A DNA stretch of 64,000 nucleotides from Phycisphaerales bacterium (GCA_905339235.1 CAJPFG010000031.1:186001-250000), one strand, 5' to 3'; positions 43,378 through 52,101 are shown, numbered from the stretch's first letter. The notes: a model not told the origin generated them from the sequence alone. Numbers and translations: made by a program.

Positions 43378-44258
43378 ACGACCCCGACTATCCGGCGCTA
43401 TGGCGGTCGAGCAACGCCGCGTCGATCTCGTGCCAGCGATGGTTTCTCGTCTGGGTCCGAGTTCACCTTGGACTTCTCGGAGCGACCGGCCTGATCGCGG
43501 CGTGGAACCCTATTGCATCGGCGACGGACCGATGGGTTTCCGGCGCGGTCGCACTGACGATGTTCTTCGCGCTGCTCACGGGCCTCGGTCTGAGGGTCTC
43601 GAAACTGGACGACACATGGTTCCGGGCGCGTGCCTTTGCGGAGAACGCGAAGGGCGCGGCGTGGCGGTTCATGACGAAGCCGAAGCCCTCGACTCAGCCG
43701 GAGGACGAGGCCGAAGAGAAGAACTTCCTCGAAGAGTTGCAGCAGATTCGCGGCCGTTTTCCACAGATGGAGAAGCACCTGTCCGCGCACGATGGAGACG
43801 GCGCTGAGATCACTGCGAAGATGCGAGAGGTCCGCGCGATGACGGTCGCGGACCGGCTCACGTTCTACCGGCAACATCGGCTCATGGACCAGATCCAGTG
43901 GTATCGCGCAAAGGCCAAGGTCAACGCAATCGCCGAATCGCGGTGGTTTGTCGCGATCCTCGCAATCGAGGGGCTCGCGCTCGTGGCGGCCGTCGTCAGG
44001 ATGTTGTCGGTCCATGAGTACAACCCGACGGGAGCGGTCGCGGCGGTCGCGGCGTGCTTCGTCGCGTGGGTCCAGACGAAGCGGTTTTCGGATCTCTCCA
44101 ACACCTACGGCGTGGCGTGTCGAGACCTCAACGGTCTGAACACGAAGGCCGATCACGTTCACGACGAAGCACAGTTCCAAGCCTTCGTGAACGAGGTCGA
44201 GGTCGCGGTATCTCGGGAACACCGTCTATGGGTCGAGCGCCGGTCGGGCGGCGAGTAG
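43374..44258 (+). CDS. Four-helix membrane protein of the SLATT/DUF4231 class (candidate effector)
   Basis: 294 residues from ATG 43374. Two SLATT-like halves: N-terminal YPALWRSSNAASISCQRWFLVW with helices at about 24-44 and 54-74 (SLATT_3-like), then a cytosolic spacer, and C-terminal RLTFYRQHRLMDQIQWYRAK with helices at about 190-210 and 217-235, ending EVEVAVSREHRLWVERR (SLATT_1-like). SLATT proteins are predicted pore-forming effectors linked to nucleotide-signalling immune systems. It overlaps the TIR gene by 4 bp, as Thoeris effector and sensor genes often do. Inference: the TIR product triggers membrane disruption. The family's activity is not experimentally settled to my knowledge. 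Confidence 0.8.
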   Translation: MNDPDYPALWRSSNAASISCQRWFLVWVRVHLGLLGATGLIAAWNPIASATDRWVSGAVALTMFFALLTGLGLRVSKLDDTWFRARAFAENAKGAAWRFMTKPKPSTQPEDEAEEKNFLEELQQIRGRFPQMEKHLSAHDGDGAEITAKMREVRAMTVADRLTFYRQHRLMDQIQWYRAKAKVNAIAESRWFVAILAIEGLALVAAVVRMLSVHEYNPTGAVAAVAACFVAWVQTKRFSDLSNTYGVACRDLNGLNTKADHVHDEAQFQAFVNEVEVAVSREHRLWVERRSGGE

Positions 44259-44564
44259 TCCCGTTGGCGTGAACTACCGACTCAGCGCGTGCGAAATCCG
44301 GAGGTCCAGTGTTCGCCCCTCTGGCGCTCGAAAAACGAGGGTTGGACTCGAACCGACGACCTCCGCGCGAGCGCTCGTGCATCGAACAGGCGCAGCGCTG
44401 GACGAACCCGGTACAGACAGGATTGATTTCGGTGACCCCTCGTTCTGACGCTCCGGACCGGGCGGTACCGTACCGGATTGGGCCGACTGGCGATCCTCGC
44501 GATAGTGCGATATACTCCGGGAAATCAAGGCGTTTCGGTGTGGTTCGGCCACGCGAACGGTGCT
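44259..44564 (+). other. Gene-free right end of the element with tRNA-like fragments
   Basis: 306 bp with no convincing gene. It contains two fragments resembling tRNA 3' ends in opposite orientations (44293-44379) and the decamer GTACCGGATT (44470-44479) that also occurs next to the integrase. Confidence 0.5.
44293..44379 (+). repeat. Two degenerate tRNA 3'-end fragments, one on each strand
   Basis: Plus strand (about 44295-44325): AATCCGGAGGTCCAGTGTTC then CCCCTC resembles the anticodon-to-T-arm end of a tRNA. Minus strand (44331-44379): CGGAGGTCGTCGGTTCGAGT, then CCAACCCTCG, a clear T-arm with flanking acceptor strand, differing from tRNA-Met at several positions. They look like relics of earlier attachment sites or captured tRNA ends. 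Confidence 0.5.
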
Positions 44565-44608
44565 GATTCATAACCCGGAGGTCGGCGGTTCGAGTCCGCC
44601 CCTCGGCA
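44565..44608 (+). repeat. attR (44-bp direct repeat, right copy)
   Basis: Exact copy of the last 44 bases of tRNA-Met (34369-34412). The bases upstream (CGGTGCT) do not rebuild a tRNA, so this copy is the remnant half-site and defines the right end of the element. Confidence 0.93.
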
Positions 44609-44690
44609 TTGTCGCGAGCATGCGCCGCCGCGCTCGCAACCCTCAGAACTGCGAACCGTTTTCTCCCGCCGCCCGGCCCTGGTGGCGCGT

Positions 44691-45512
44691 TCAGCCCTGC
44701 TGTGCCCCAGCCCCACGACCTGCGCCGGAGCCGTCTTGTGAGGTCCCGCCCTCACCCTCGATCTGCCCCAAAAACCTCAGCAGCCCGTCGAGGATCGTGA
44801 GCGGATGGGGTGGACACCCGGGGATGAACAGGTCCACGGGCAGGCAATCCGCCAGGCCGTTGTGGACTTCCGGGTGGTCGATGAACGGCCCTCCCGAAAT
44901 CGCACACGCCCCCACGGCGATCACGATCTTCGGACCGGGAACCGCGTCGTAGGTTTTCTGCAACGCCAGCCGCATGTTCGCGGGAACGCTCCCTGTCACC
45001 AGCAGCCCGTCGGCGTGCCGCGGCGAGGCCACGAACTGGATGCCGAACCGCCCCAGGTCCCACCCCACCGTGTTCAGCACGTTCACATCCATCTCGCAAC
45101 CGTTGCACCCGCCCGCGGCCACCTGCCGCAGTTTCAGCGACCGGCCGAAGAGCCGGCGCGTCTGGCCCTTCAACCCCTGGGCCAGCCGGAGGATGTTGTC
45201 CTCCATACGCAGGTCGTCGCGCGTGTCGGTCGCGAGGCGGTAGTCGCGCGTAAAGGTGATCGCGCCGGTCGGGCAGGCCCGAGTGCAGTCAGTGCAAAAC
45301 AGGCATCGTCCCAGGTCGATCCTCGCCTTGCCGTTGACGGTGATCGCCTGCGTCGGACACGCATCGGCACAGACGCGGCAATCCGACGGACACTTGGCCA
45401 GGTCCATGTGCGGCCGCCCGCGAAAGTGCGACGGCATCTCCGGCGGCGGCCCCGCGGGGTAACGCATGGTCCTGTGGCCTTGCCGGAATCTCGCGAGCAG
45501 GACATTGATCAC
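44691..45512 (-). CDS. hyfI: Hyf/Ehr complex iron-sulfur subunit, ferredoxin domain fused to HyfI/NuoB-like domain
   Basis: 273 residues, GTG start at 45512 (GGAG upstream). N-terminal two-cluster ferredoxin: C41, C45, C48, C52 and C70, C73, C76, C80 (HycF/HyfH-like). The C-terminal NuoB/HycG-type domain holds one [4Fe-4S] cluster with GGCNGCE (C136, C139), VGACAISGG (C203) and IPGCPPHP (C233). It forms the electron path into the complex; fusion of HyfH and HyfI functions in one chain is compact and notable. Last gene of the seven-gene cluster; the C-terminus is a short Gly-rich tail. Electron donor likely reduced ferredoxin. Confidence 0.88.
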   Translation of the reverse strand: MINVLLARFRQGHRTMRYPAGPPPEMPSHFRGRPHMDLAKCPSDCRVCADACPTQAITVNGKARIDLGRCLFCTDCTRACPTGAITFTRDYRLATDTRDDLRMEDNILRLAQGLKGQTRRLFGRSLKLRQVAAGGCNGCEMDVNVLNTVGWDLGRFGIQFVASPRHADGLLVTGSVPANMRLALQKTYDAVPGPKIVIAVGACAISGGPFIDHPEVHNGLADCLPVDLFIPGCPPHPLTILDGLLRFLGQIEGEGGTSQDGSGAGRGAGAQQG

Positions 45513-45524
45513 GGTGAGGCTCCG

Positions 45525-47045
45525 CTACAGGTCGTGTCCCGAATAGGAGAGATTGAAACTCTTGTTGCACAGAGGGAAGTCGGAGATCTGCTGGCCTCGC
45601 AGCGCCAGCGCCAATCCGAACCAGTTGTGGAACGACGGATCGACCACCTTGTAGCGGCTGAACCTTCCATCCGGCCCGGTCATCGCGACGTGGCAGATCT
45701 CGCCGCGCCATCCTTCCACCAGCGACACCACGCACCGGCCCGGCGGCAACCCCCCGCAAGGCGCCAGTACCGGACCCTCGGGCAGGGCCCGGAGTTGCTC
45801 GCGGATGAAACGGATCGACAACTGGACCTCAAGCCATCGCACATAGGCCCGCCCGAAGACATCACCCGTGCTCCACGTAGAGATCGGCACGTGGCTGTAT
45901 TGAAAAATACCCGCGGGAAAATCGTTGCGAACATCGCGGTTGATCCCGCTGGCCCGGGCGGCGGGGCCCACCAGCCCGATCTCGTTCGCCGTTTCTCGCG
46001 TGATCCGCCCGGTATCTTCGAATCGCCCCATCACCGACGAGGAATCCCACAGCAAATTCACCGCGGACGCCGTATCCCGCTCCGCCTCGTCGAGCCGCGC
46101 CAGCAGGCCTTCCACGGCCGCGGGCTCTACATCAAACAGCACTCCTCCGGGACGCACCAGATCGCGTCCGAAGCGGTTCCCGCAGATGGCGGCGGACATG
46201 TTCAGGTAGTCGCCCCGAATCCTGCCGCAGTACGCGGCCGTCGGCAGGAATCCCACATCCCCCGCGAGCGCACCCAGATCACCGACGTGGTTCGCCAGCC
46301 GCTCCAGTTCCAGCGCGATCCCGCGAATGACCTGCGCCCGCACCGGAGCGTGAACACCGGCCATGGCCTCCACGGCCTGGCAATACGCGGTGGTGTGCCC
46401 GATCGTCGTATCCCCGGCAAGCGTCTCCATGTAGTGAATCGTCCGCCGATCGGGACCACCCGCCAACCGCCGCTCGATGCCGCGATGCTGATACCCCAGC
46501 GAAATCTCCAGGTGGAACACTTCCTCTCCGTGACACTGAAATCGGAAGTGCCCCGGCTCGATAATCCCCGCGTGAACCGGCCCGACCGCAACCTCATGCA
46601 CTTCCTCGCCTTCGACGCGGTAGAAGTCCGTCACGCCGATCACCGCGGGCCCACCCACCCAAGGCTGAGACCGACCCGAGTACGCCGCATGGAACCGCAC
46701 CGGCTTGAGCCAGGGATGCCCCAGCGGCTCGACACCGAACTGCTCGGCGATCTCCCGCTCGAACAGGTGCGCCTGCGGGCACTCGGGCGTGAGCGAGGCG
46801 AACGGGCCCACCGGCACTACCGATCTCGCGACGCGAACAGCCGCGGTCAGGTCGTCAAGCAGCACTCCGTAGATCCCCAACTCTCTAGCGCCCTCGGGGC
46901 TGGCGAACAACGCGCCGACGCGAAGCCCCCCGGCCGCGCCCTCGATCATGGCGCGACGGAAGTCGTCGAACCCAAGCCGCGGAATCGCGGCGTGCTCGAA
47001 CGGCTCGGCGTTCCCGACGATCAGAAACCGCGTCGAATCGGTCAC
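45525..47045 (-). CDS. hyfG: Hyf/Ehr large subunit (HycE/NuoCD-like) lacking NiFe ligands
   Basis: 506 residues: an N-terminal NuoC-like part (about 1-150) and a NuoD/HycE-like C-terminal domain with EEVFHLEISLGYQHRGIERR. Hydrogenases have RxCGxC in the L1 loop; here residues 205-222 read YMETLAGDTTIGHTTAYC without it. The C-terminal DPCxxC ligand pair is replaced by DPSFHNWF (about 469-476) and the protein ends FNLSYSGHDL like NuoD. So the nickel-iron centre cannot be built. This matches the energy-converting hydrogenase-related (Ehr) group. Start overlaps the upstream hyfF stop (ATGA-type). Confidence 0.87.
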   Translation of the reverse strand: MTDSTRFLIVGNAEPFEHAAIPRLGFDDFRRAMIEGAAGGLRVGALFASPEGARELGIYGVLLDDLTAAVRVARSVVPVGPFASLTPECPQAHLFEREIAEQFGVEPLGHPWLKPVRFHAAYSGRSQPWVGGPAVIGVTDFYRVEGEEVHEVAVGPVHAGIIEPGHFRFQCHGEEVFHLEISLGYQHRGIERRLAGGPDRRTIHYMETLAGDTTIGHTTAYCQAVEAMAGVHAPVRAQVIRGIALELERLANHVGDLGALAGDVGFLPTAAYCGRIRGDYLNMSAAICGNRFGRDLVRPGGVLFDVEPAAVEGLLARLDEAERDTASAVNLLWDSSSVMGRFEDTGRITRETANEIGLVGPAARASGINRDVRNDFPAGIFQYSHVPISTWSTGDVFGRAYVRWLEVQLSIRFIREQLRALPEGPVLAPCGGLPPGRCVVSLVEGWRGEICHVAMTGPDGRFSRYKVVDPSFHNWFGLALALRGQQISDFPLCNKSFNLSYSGHDL

Positions 47046-48490
47046 GGCTGGACCTCCGGGTATCCCAGGAACCGCACCACGTCCTCGATCATCGCGCGGA
47101 GCGGAGGCGGCACAAACAAGCCGAACACCGTCACACAGGCCATGAGAACCAGCGGAGGCAGGATGGTGAGAGGCCGGTCGTGGAACGGAGTGCGCCTCGC
47201 CCGCCCGGACGGCTTGCCCTGCACCACCGCGAGCACCGTTGCGCCCATCCCGATAAACACCACCAGCAGGAACACCAGCATCAGTCCGCCCACAACATAA
47301 CGCCCCTGCCCGAGGGCCGCGTTGAGGATCGTGAACTCGCTCACGAAGGGTGCGAACGGCGGCGAGCCGGTCACGGCGATAAAGCCCGCGAGGAATAACG
47401 CCCCCGACACCGGGAGCCGCCGCATCGCGCCGGAAACTTCGTCCGTGGACTTGCTCTCGAACGCGCGGTGGATGTTCCCCGCGGAAAGGAACATCACACC
47501 CTTGACCAGGCCGTTGTTCACCATATGAAGGAGCGCCCCGAACGCCCCAGCCGGGCCCAGGCCCAGCGCCAGCACCAGGATCCCCATGTGCTCCACGCTG
47601 GAATACGCGAGCATGCGCTTGAAATCCCGCTGCCGCACCAGGAACGCCCCGGCCACCGCCATCGAGAACAGCCCCATGAACACCAGAATGCGGCTGGCGA
47701 ACGCCGCCTCACCCGCCGCCACGACCACATGAAAAATCCGGACTATCGCGAGGAACGCGCAACTCGTCATGCCTCCCGCGAGCAGCGCACCCACAAGCCC
47801 CGGAGCCTCGCCATACGCGTCGGGTTTCCACGTGTGCATCGGCGCGATGCCCATCTTGGTCCCATACCCCACGAGCAGCAGAATGAACGCCGCGTGAAGC
47901 CAGAGTTTCGAGAACCCCGGCGCTTCGCGGACCAGGTCCTCGAACAGCAACGACGACTCATGCCCGCCCGCCAGCGACGAATACCCCAGACACAGCGATC
48001 CGAGCAGGGCGAGGGCGATTCCAACCGAGCCGACCAGAAGGTACTTCCACGCGGCCTCGAGCGATCGCGCCGACCGGTTGTAGTACAGCAGCGGCGCGCT
48101 CGAGAGCGTCGTCGTCTCGATCGCGACCCACATGAGCCCGAGGTGGTTCGCCCACGTGATGAAACTCATCATTCCCAGGAACGCCAGCAGGCATGCGCAG
48201 AAGATCCGGTTCGGCCGATCCTTCCGCAGCCGCAGGTACGCCACCGCGTACACGGAGCACACCGCGAACAGCACGCTCACCAGCAGCAGCACGATCCGCC
48301 CGGGCGCATCGAGCGCCAGCCACCTGGGGCCCCCACCCGGCTCCGGACGCGCCAGCGCGACGATCGTCGCAACCAGGTGCGCCAGCGCGAAGAAGGGGAG
48401 AACGAACGGCCGACGCATATCAGACCGGAGCAGGAGCGCCACGGCCGCGCCGACCAGCGGGATGATGATCGTTGCGAGCCCCATGGTCAT
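47042..48490 (-). CDS. hyfF: HyfF-like proton-pumping membrane subunit (NuoN/L/MrpD family)
   Basis: 482 residues, about 14 hydrophobic helices. The conserved quinone/antiporter segment is present: THLGLMWVAIETTTLSSAPL-type helix (NHLGLMWVAIETTTLSSAP), KYLLVGSVGIALALLG, and KMGIAPMHTWKPDAYGEAPG with a Lys and His expected in the ion channel. Role: ion-translocating module of the membrane arm. Starts and ends overlap its neighbours by 4 bp, so it is translationally coupled to hyfE and hyfG. Confidence 0.9.
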   Translation of the reverse strand: MTMGLATIIIPLVGAAVALLLRSDMRRPFVLPFFALAHLVATIVALARPEPGGGPRWLALDAPGRIVLLLVSVLFAVCSVYAVAYLRLRKDRPNRIFCACLLAFLGMMSFITWANHLGLMWVAIETTTLSSAPLLYYNRSARSLEAAWKYLLVGSVGIALALLGSLCLGYSSLAGGHESSLLFEDLVREAPGFSKLWLHAAFILLLVGYGTKMGIAPMHTWKPDAYGEAPGLVGALLAGGMTSCAFLAIVRIFHVVVAAGEAAFASRILVFMGLFSMAVAGAFLVRQRDFKRMLAYSSVEHMGILVLALGLGPAGAFGALLHMVNNGLVKGVMFLSAGNIHRAFESKSTDEVSGAMRRLPVSGALFLAGFIAVTGSPPFAPFVSEFTILNAALGQGRYVVGGLMLVFLLVVFIGMGATVLAVVQGKPSGRARRTPFHDRPLTILPPLVLMACVTVFGLFVPPPLRAMIEDVVRFLGYPEVQP

Positions 48491-49128
48491 TCCTTCAACG
48501 CCGACAGCCGCTCGGTGCTGATCGACGAAAACTCGCGGCTGATGTGATTGATCATGATTCCCATCACGAAGATCGCCACAAACAGGTCCAGCAGCACCCC
48601 CACTTCCACCAGGAACGGCATCGCCTTGAGAAGCAGCAACCCGAAAATGAAAATGCCGTTCTCCAGCACGAGATAGCCCAGCACCTGCGTGATCGCCTTG
48701 ACCCGGGTGGTCAGCACGATGAACCCCGTGAGGATCGTCGCGAAGGACGCGGGCACCAGCAACTGGGCGCCGGTCGTTCCCGCCGTCGGCAGTCGCGCGG
48801 CCAGCGCCAGCGAGATGCCCGTGCCCGCCGCGCCCAGCAGCAACGACAGCCGGAAGCCCACGAGCGGCTCGATCTCCCGGCGGATCGGAAGGTCGGCCAT
48901 CGCCCGCATCAGCATCCGCGGAATGAACACCGCCTTCAATGCGATCGCGCCGACGCTGACGATCGTCTCCCGGACTCCCAGTTCCCCGTGCACCAGCACC
49001 GGCAGAATGCCCAGCAGCACGCCCTGCGCCGCCACCGTGTAGATGATCGACCGGATCCTGCTGGAGCCCAGCACGAAGAAGTTCAGCAGCAGCACCAGCA
49101 CCAGCATTGCGTCGGCGGCGGAGTTCAC
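48487..49128 (-). CDS. hyfE: HyfE-like small membrane subunit
   Basis: 213 residues from GTG 49126-49128, overlapping the hyfC stop; longer frames upstream run through hyfC. Six or seven hydrophobic helices: ADAMLVLVLLLNFFVLGSSR, YTVAAQGVLLGILPVLV, IVSVGAIALKAVFIPRML, TGISLALAARL, ITQVLGYLVLENGIFIFGL, LLDLFVAIFVMGIMINHI. The N-terminal motif and 'YLvlENGif.fG' agree with HyfE, a NuoK-like subunit of hydrogenase-4 complexes. Part of the membrane arm. Confidence 0.88.
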   Translation of the reverse strand: MNSAADAMLVLVLLLNFFVLGSSRIRSIIYTVAAQGVLLGILPVLVHGELGVRETIVSVGAIALKAVFIPRMLMRAMADLPIRREIEPLVGFRLSLLLGAAGTGISLALAARLPTAGTTGAQLLVPASFATILTGFIVLTTRVKAITQVLGYLVLENGIFIFGLLLLKAMPFLVEVGVLLDLFVAIFVMGIMINHISREFSSISTERLSALKE

Positions 49129-50042
49129 GAGGTCGCTCCCAATACGAGGACGAATCCGAACGCGGTCAGCACGCACGCTCCCATGAGAAGATTGGGCACC
49201 AGCGGCAGCCGGAGCCGCGCCATGATCGACTCGATCACGCCGATCAACACCGCGACCAGGAGCATCGAGCCGGCGAACACCGGCCATCGCAGCAGCGGGT
49301 CGTCCGTCCACGCGGGCATCGCCAGCCGCACCACGATCGCGGCCAGCACGAACAACTTGACCGCCGCGCCGTACAGCACCGTGCCCAGCGCCGGCCCGCC
49401 GTGATCCAGCACCATCACCTCGTGGATCATCGTCAGTTCGAGGTGCGTGTTGGGATCATCGAAGGGGATGCGCGAGTTCTCCACGAGCAGCACGATGAAG
49501 AACCCCCCCAGCACCAGCACCATGGTCGGCGCGGCGCTTGTCCACGCCTCCAACACCTGCCCGCCGAACAAGCCCGAAAGGCTCAGCCCGCCCGTCAGCC
49601 GGGCCAGCGCCAACAAACCGAAGAACATCGCCGGCTCCGCCAAACACGCGAACGTGACCTCCCGCGCGGCCCCCATCCCCTCGAACGACGAGCCCGTGTC
49701 CAGCGCCGCCAGCGTCGTGAAGAACCGGCCCAGCGCAAGCAGGTACGCGAACAGGATCAGGTCGCCGGCGAACCGGATCGGCGCCGGCTGACCGCCCATG
49801 GGCACCACCAGCCCCGCAAGCACCACCGCCACCGCCGTCACCGCCGGGCCCGCCAGAAACACCCACGTCGTCGTGCCGCTGAGCACCGAGCCCTTCCGGA
49901 ACAACTTGATGATGTCGTAGTACGACTGCAGCAACGGCGCGCCCACCCGCCCGGCGAACGCCGCCTTGGTCTTCACGATCACGCCCAGCAGCAGCGGCGG
50001 CATCACCAGCAGAAGCACGACCTGCACGATGGTGTCGATCAT
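49125..50042 (-). CDS. hyfC: HyfC/NuoH-like membrane subunit
   Basis: 305 residues, about eight helices. It belongs to the NuoH/HycD family: KTKAAFAGRVGAPLLQSYYDIIKLFRKG (the cytosolic loop and amphipathic turn), EMG-like MGAAREVTFACLAEPAMFFGL, and ENSRIPFDDPNTHLELTMIHE, the conserved acidic loop that contacts the peripheral arm in complex I. It anchors the large and small subunits at the membrane. Confidence 0.92.
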   Translation of the reverse strand: MIDTIVQVVLLLVMPPLLLGVIVKTKAAFAGRVGAPLLQSYYDIIKLFRKGSVLSGTTTWVFLAGPAVTAVAVVLAGLVVPMGGQPAPIRFAGDLILFAYLLALGRFFTTLAALDTGSSFEGMGAAREVTFACLAEPAMFFGLLALARLTGGLSLSGLFGGQVLEAWTSAAPTMVLVLGGFFIVLLVENSRIPFDDPNTHLELTMIHEVMVLDHGGPALGTVLYGAAVKLFVLAAIVVRLAMPAWTDDPLLRWPVFAGSMLLVAVLIGVIESIMARLRLPLVPNLLMGACVLTAFGFVLVLGATS

Positions 50043-50121
50043 GACGATCCCACCTCTCGCCCGATCTCGGACGAACTGTCGTTTCGAAAAAATGGTTGCG
50101 TCGCGCGCATCGGGTCTGACC

Positions 50122-52101
50122 TCACACCATGTACATCGAGGCGAACAGAACGAGCACCGTCAGAAGAACATACAGCACGTACACCTGAATCTGCCCCTGC
50201 TGGAGCAACCGCATCCATCCCAGAAAGTCGGCCGCGATACGCACCCCCGGCAGCACCGTGCGGTCCAGAACCGCATCCGGCACTTCCGACCGATACCGCC
50301 CGCTCCCGGGAAAGAGCCCGCGGACCTTCGTCCGTCGAACCCGCGGCCACAGGGCCCACGAAAACAGCGACACCAGCGTCTGGGAAAACGACGATCCCGT
50401 GTACTGCATCCGCCGGGTCGGCGCGGCGTAGCCGCAGTCCCACGTCCCCGGGCGCGGCGAGGCGCCCGGCTTCATCGCGCGGCGGAGCACCATGTACGCC
50501 CCCACCCCCGCCCCGAGCAACGCCACGCTCGTCAGCGGCAACCACCCCAGCGGCGCCATCGTCAGAATCGACGGCGAGGCGGGGCCTGCCCCCGACCACC
50601 ACATTCCAACGGCCTGATCGATAAGCGGCGCGCCCGCCGCCGGGTATATCCCCAACGCCACGCACAGCACGGCCAGCACGGCCATCGGGACAAGCATGAT
50701 CGGAGTGGATTCGTGCGCCCGCATCGACAGTTCCGAGCGCGGCTGGCCGAGGAACACCGTTCCACAGAGTTTGGCGAACGCCGCGGCCGCGAGACCGCCC
50801 GCAAGCCCTAGCGCCGGAGCCGCCGCCGCGGGCCACTGCACGCCCCCGCCCGTAACCGTGCGGAACAGCCCCAGATAAATGAGCAGTTCGCTCACGAACC
50901 CGTTCAACGGCGGCAGCGCACAGATCGCGACGCTCCCGATCACAAACAGCACGGCCGTTCGCGGCATCCGCCCCGCCAACCCACCGAGTTGATCCATCCG
51001 CCGCGTGCCCGTCCCGTGCAGCACCGAGCCCGCCCCGAAGAACAGCAGCGGCTTGAACAGGCTGTGATTCCACGCGTGCAGGATCGCGCCACCCAGCCCC
51101 AGCGCGGCCCATTCCGACTGGCCCGTCGCCCGCCCGATCAGCGCCAACCCCAGCCCGATCGCGATGATCCCCATGTTCTCGATGCTGCTGTACGCCAGGA
51201 GCCGCTTGACGTCGTCCTGGCCGATCGCGTACGCGATGCCCACCACCGCCGAAACCGCGCCGGCGCCCAGGAGCGTCGCGCCCCACCACGTCGGCGGTGT
51301 CGGCCATAACCCCGACATCCGGATCAGCCCGTAGATCCCCATGTTGAGCATTACGCCCGACAGCACCGCCGACACGTGGCTCGGCGCGTTCGCGTGCGCG
51401 CCGGGCAGCCACACATGCAACGGCATCAGCCCGGCCTTCAACCCGAACCCGATCGCGGCCAGCACGAACACCGCATTCGAAACGGCAGCGGACGCGCCGG
51501 ATGCCTCGATCGGAATCAACGAGAACGACCCCGTCGCTTGCCGCATCACCACAAACATCGCGAACAGCGACAGCGTGCCGACGTGGGTCGCGACGAAATA
51601 CACCCAGCCGGCCTCTCTCGCCTCCGGCCGGTCGTCCTCCGTGACCACGAGGAAGAACGCGGAGAGCGCCATCACTTCCCAGGCCAGCAGAAACAGAACA
51701 CCGTCCCGAGAAATCAGGATCATCGCCATCGCCGCGGGCATCAAGCCGTAGAACAGCCGGAGTCTGCGGCCTGTGCCGGGGTTCTCGCGCTGCTTCCAGT
51801 AACCCAGCCCGTACACGGAGCCCAGCGCCGGAACCAGAAACACCGGAAGCAGAAACGCGCGGGTCACGGGGTCGAGCGCAACCTCGAACCGGCCCCACGG
51901 CAATCCCCACGCAACCTCCATCGATGCATCGGCGCCGACACCCGCGAACAACGCTCCGCCCAGCCCGAAGACACCCGCGAGCACCATCGCGCCGGCCGCG
52001 ACTCGCTCGCTCCACCCTGCCCGCCCGGGCGCAAACAGCCCCGGCACGCCGCTCGCCGCCAGCAGGCACGCGGCCAAAAGGATGAGGATCAACCCGGTCA
52101 T
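50122..52101 (-). CDS. hyfB: HyfB-like proton-pumping subunit, copy 2 (NuoL family)
   Basis: 659 residues from ATG 52099-52101, overlapping the upstream paralogue's stop; the longer frame is out of context. NuoL-type antiporter helices: REAGWVYFVATHVGTLSLFAMF, FGLKAGLMPLHVWLPGAHANAPSHVSAVLSG, DVKRLLAYSSIENMGII, and a His/Lys-rich channel. The C-terminus has MQYTGSSFSQTL... and an extra helix (YVLYVLLTVLVLFASMYMV), as in HyfB. The two HyfB copies are close paralogues, a duplication within the operon, adding ion-pumping capacity. Confidence 0.88.
   Translation of the reverse strand: MTGLILILLAACLLAASGVPGLFAPGRAGWSERVAAGAMVLAGVFGLGGALFAGVGADASMEVAWGLPWGRFEVALDPVTRAFLLPVFLVPALGSVYGLGYWKQRENPGTGRRLRLFYGLMPAAMAMILISRDGVLFLLAWEVMALSAFFLVVTEDDRPEAREAGWVYFVATHVGTLSLFAMFVVMRQATGSFSLIPIEASGASAAVSNAVFVLAAIGFGLKAGLMPLHVWLPGAHANAPSHVSAVLSGVMLNMGIYGLIRMSGLWPTPPTWWGATLLGAGAVSAVVGIAYAIGQDDVKRLLAYSSIENMGIIAIGLGLALIGRATGQSEWAALGLGGAILHAWNHSLFKPLLFFGAGSVLHGTGTRRMDQLGGLAGRMPRTAVLFVIGSVAICALPPLNGFVSELLIYLGLFRTVTGGGVQWPAAAAPALGLAGGLAAAAFAKLCGTVFLGQPRSELSMRAHESTPIMLVPMAVLAVLCVALGIYPAAGAPLIDQAVGMWWSGAGPASPSILTMAPLGWLPLTSVALLGAGVGAYMVLRRAMKPGASPRPGTWDCGYAAPTRRMQYTGSSFSQTLVSLFSWALWPRVRRTKVRGLFPGSGRYRSEVPDAVLDRTVLPGVRIAADFLGWMRLLQQGQIQVYVLYVLLTVLVLFASMYMV

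Larger units (their letters stand above)
34369..44608 (+). mobile_element. Integrated satellite-like phage element in tRNA-Met (about 10.2 kb)
   Basis: Bounded by 44-bp perfect direct repeats (34369-34412 and 44565-44608) that begin at the anticodon arm of tRNA-Met. All genes inside are on one strand. Contents in order: tyrosine integrase, orphan protein, two excisionase-like HTH proteins, AEP primase, iteron-rich gap, small terminase (P27), two phage-type or unknown genes, HK97 capsid, small protein, TIR protein, SLATT-type membrane protein. No large terminase, portal, protease or tail gene is visible. Genes overlap or abut tightly, which argues against random decay. The composition resembles phage satellites or packaged integrative elements (PICI/tycheposon type) more than a functional prophage. 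Confidence 0.9.

Noticed and set aside
44309-44566. 85-codon frame at the right end of the element
   Set aside because: It runs through the tRNA-like fragments, lacks a ribosome binding site and has no protein-like pattern.
34369-44608. Complete prophage
   Set aside because: No large terminase, portal, protease, tail, lysis or repressor genes; only a partial packaging set with tightly spaced intact genes.
45525-47045. Functional [NiFe]-hydrogenase large subunit
   Set aside because: Neither the RxCGxC nor the DPCxxC motif is present; the corresponding positions read GDTTIGH and DPSFHNW as in NuoD-like proteins.
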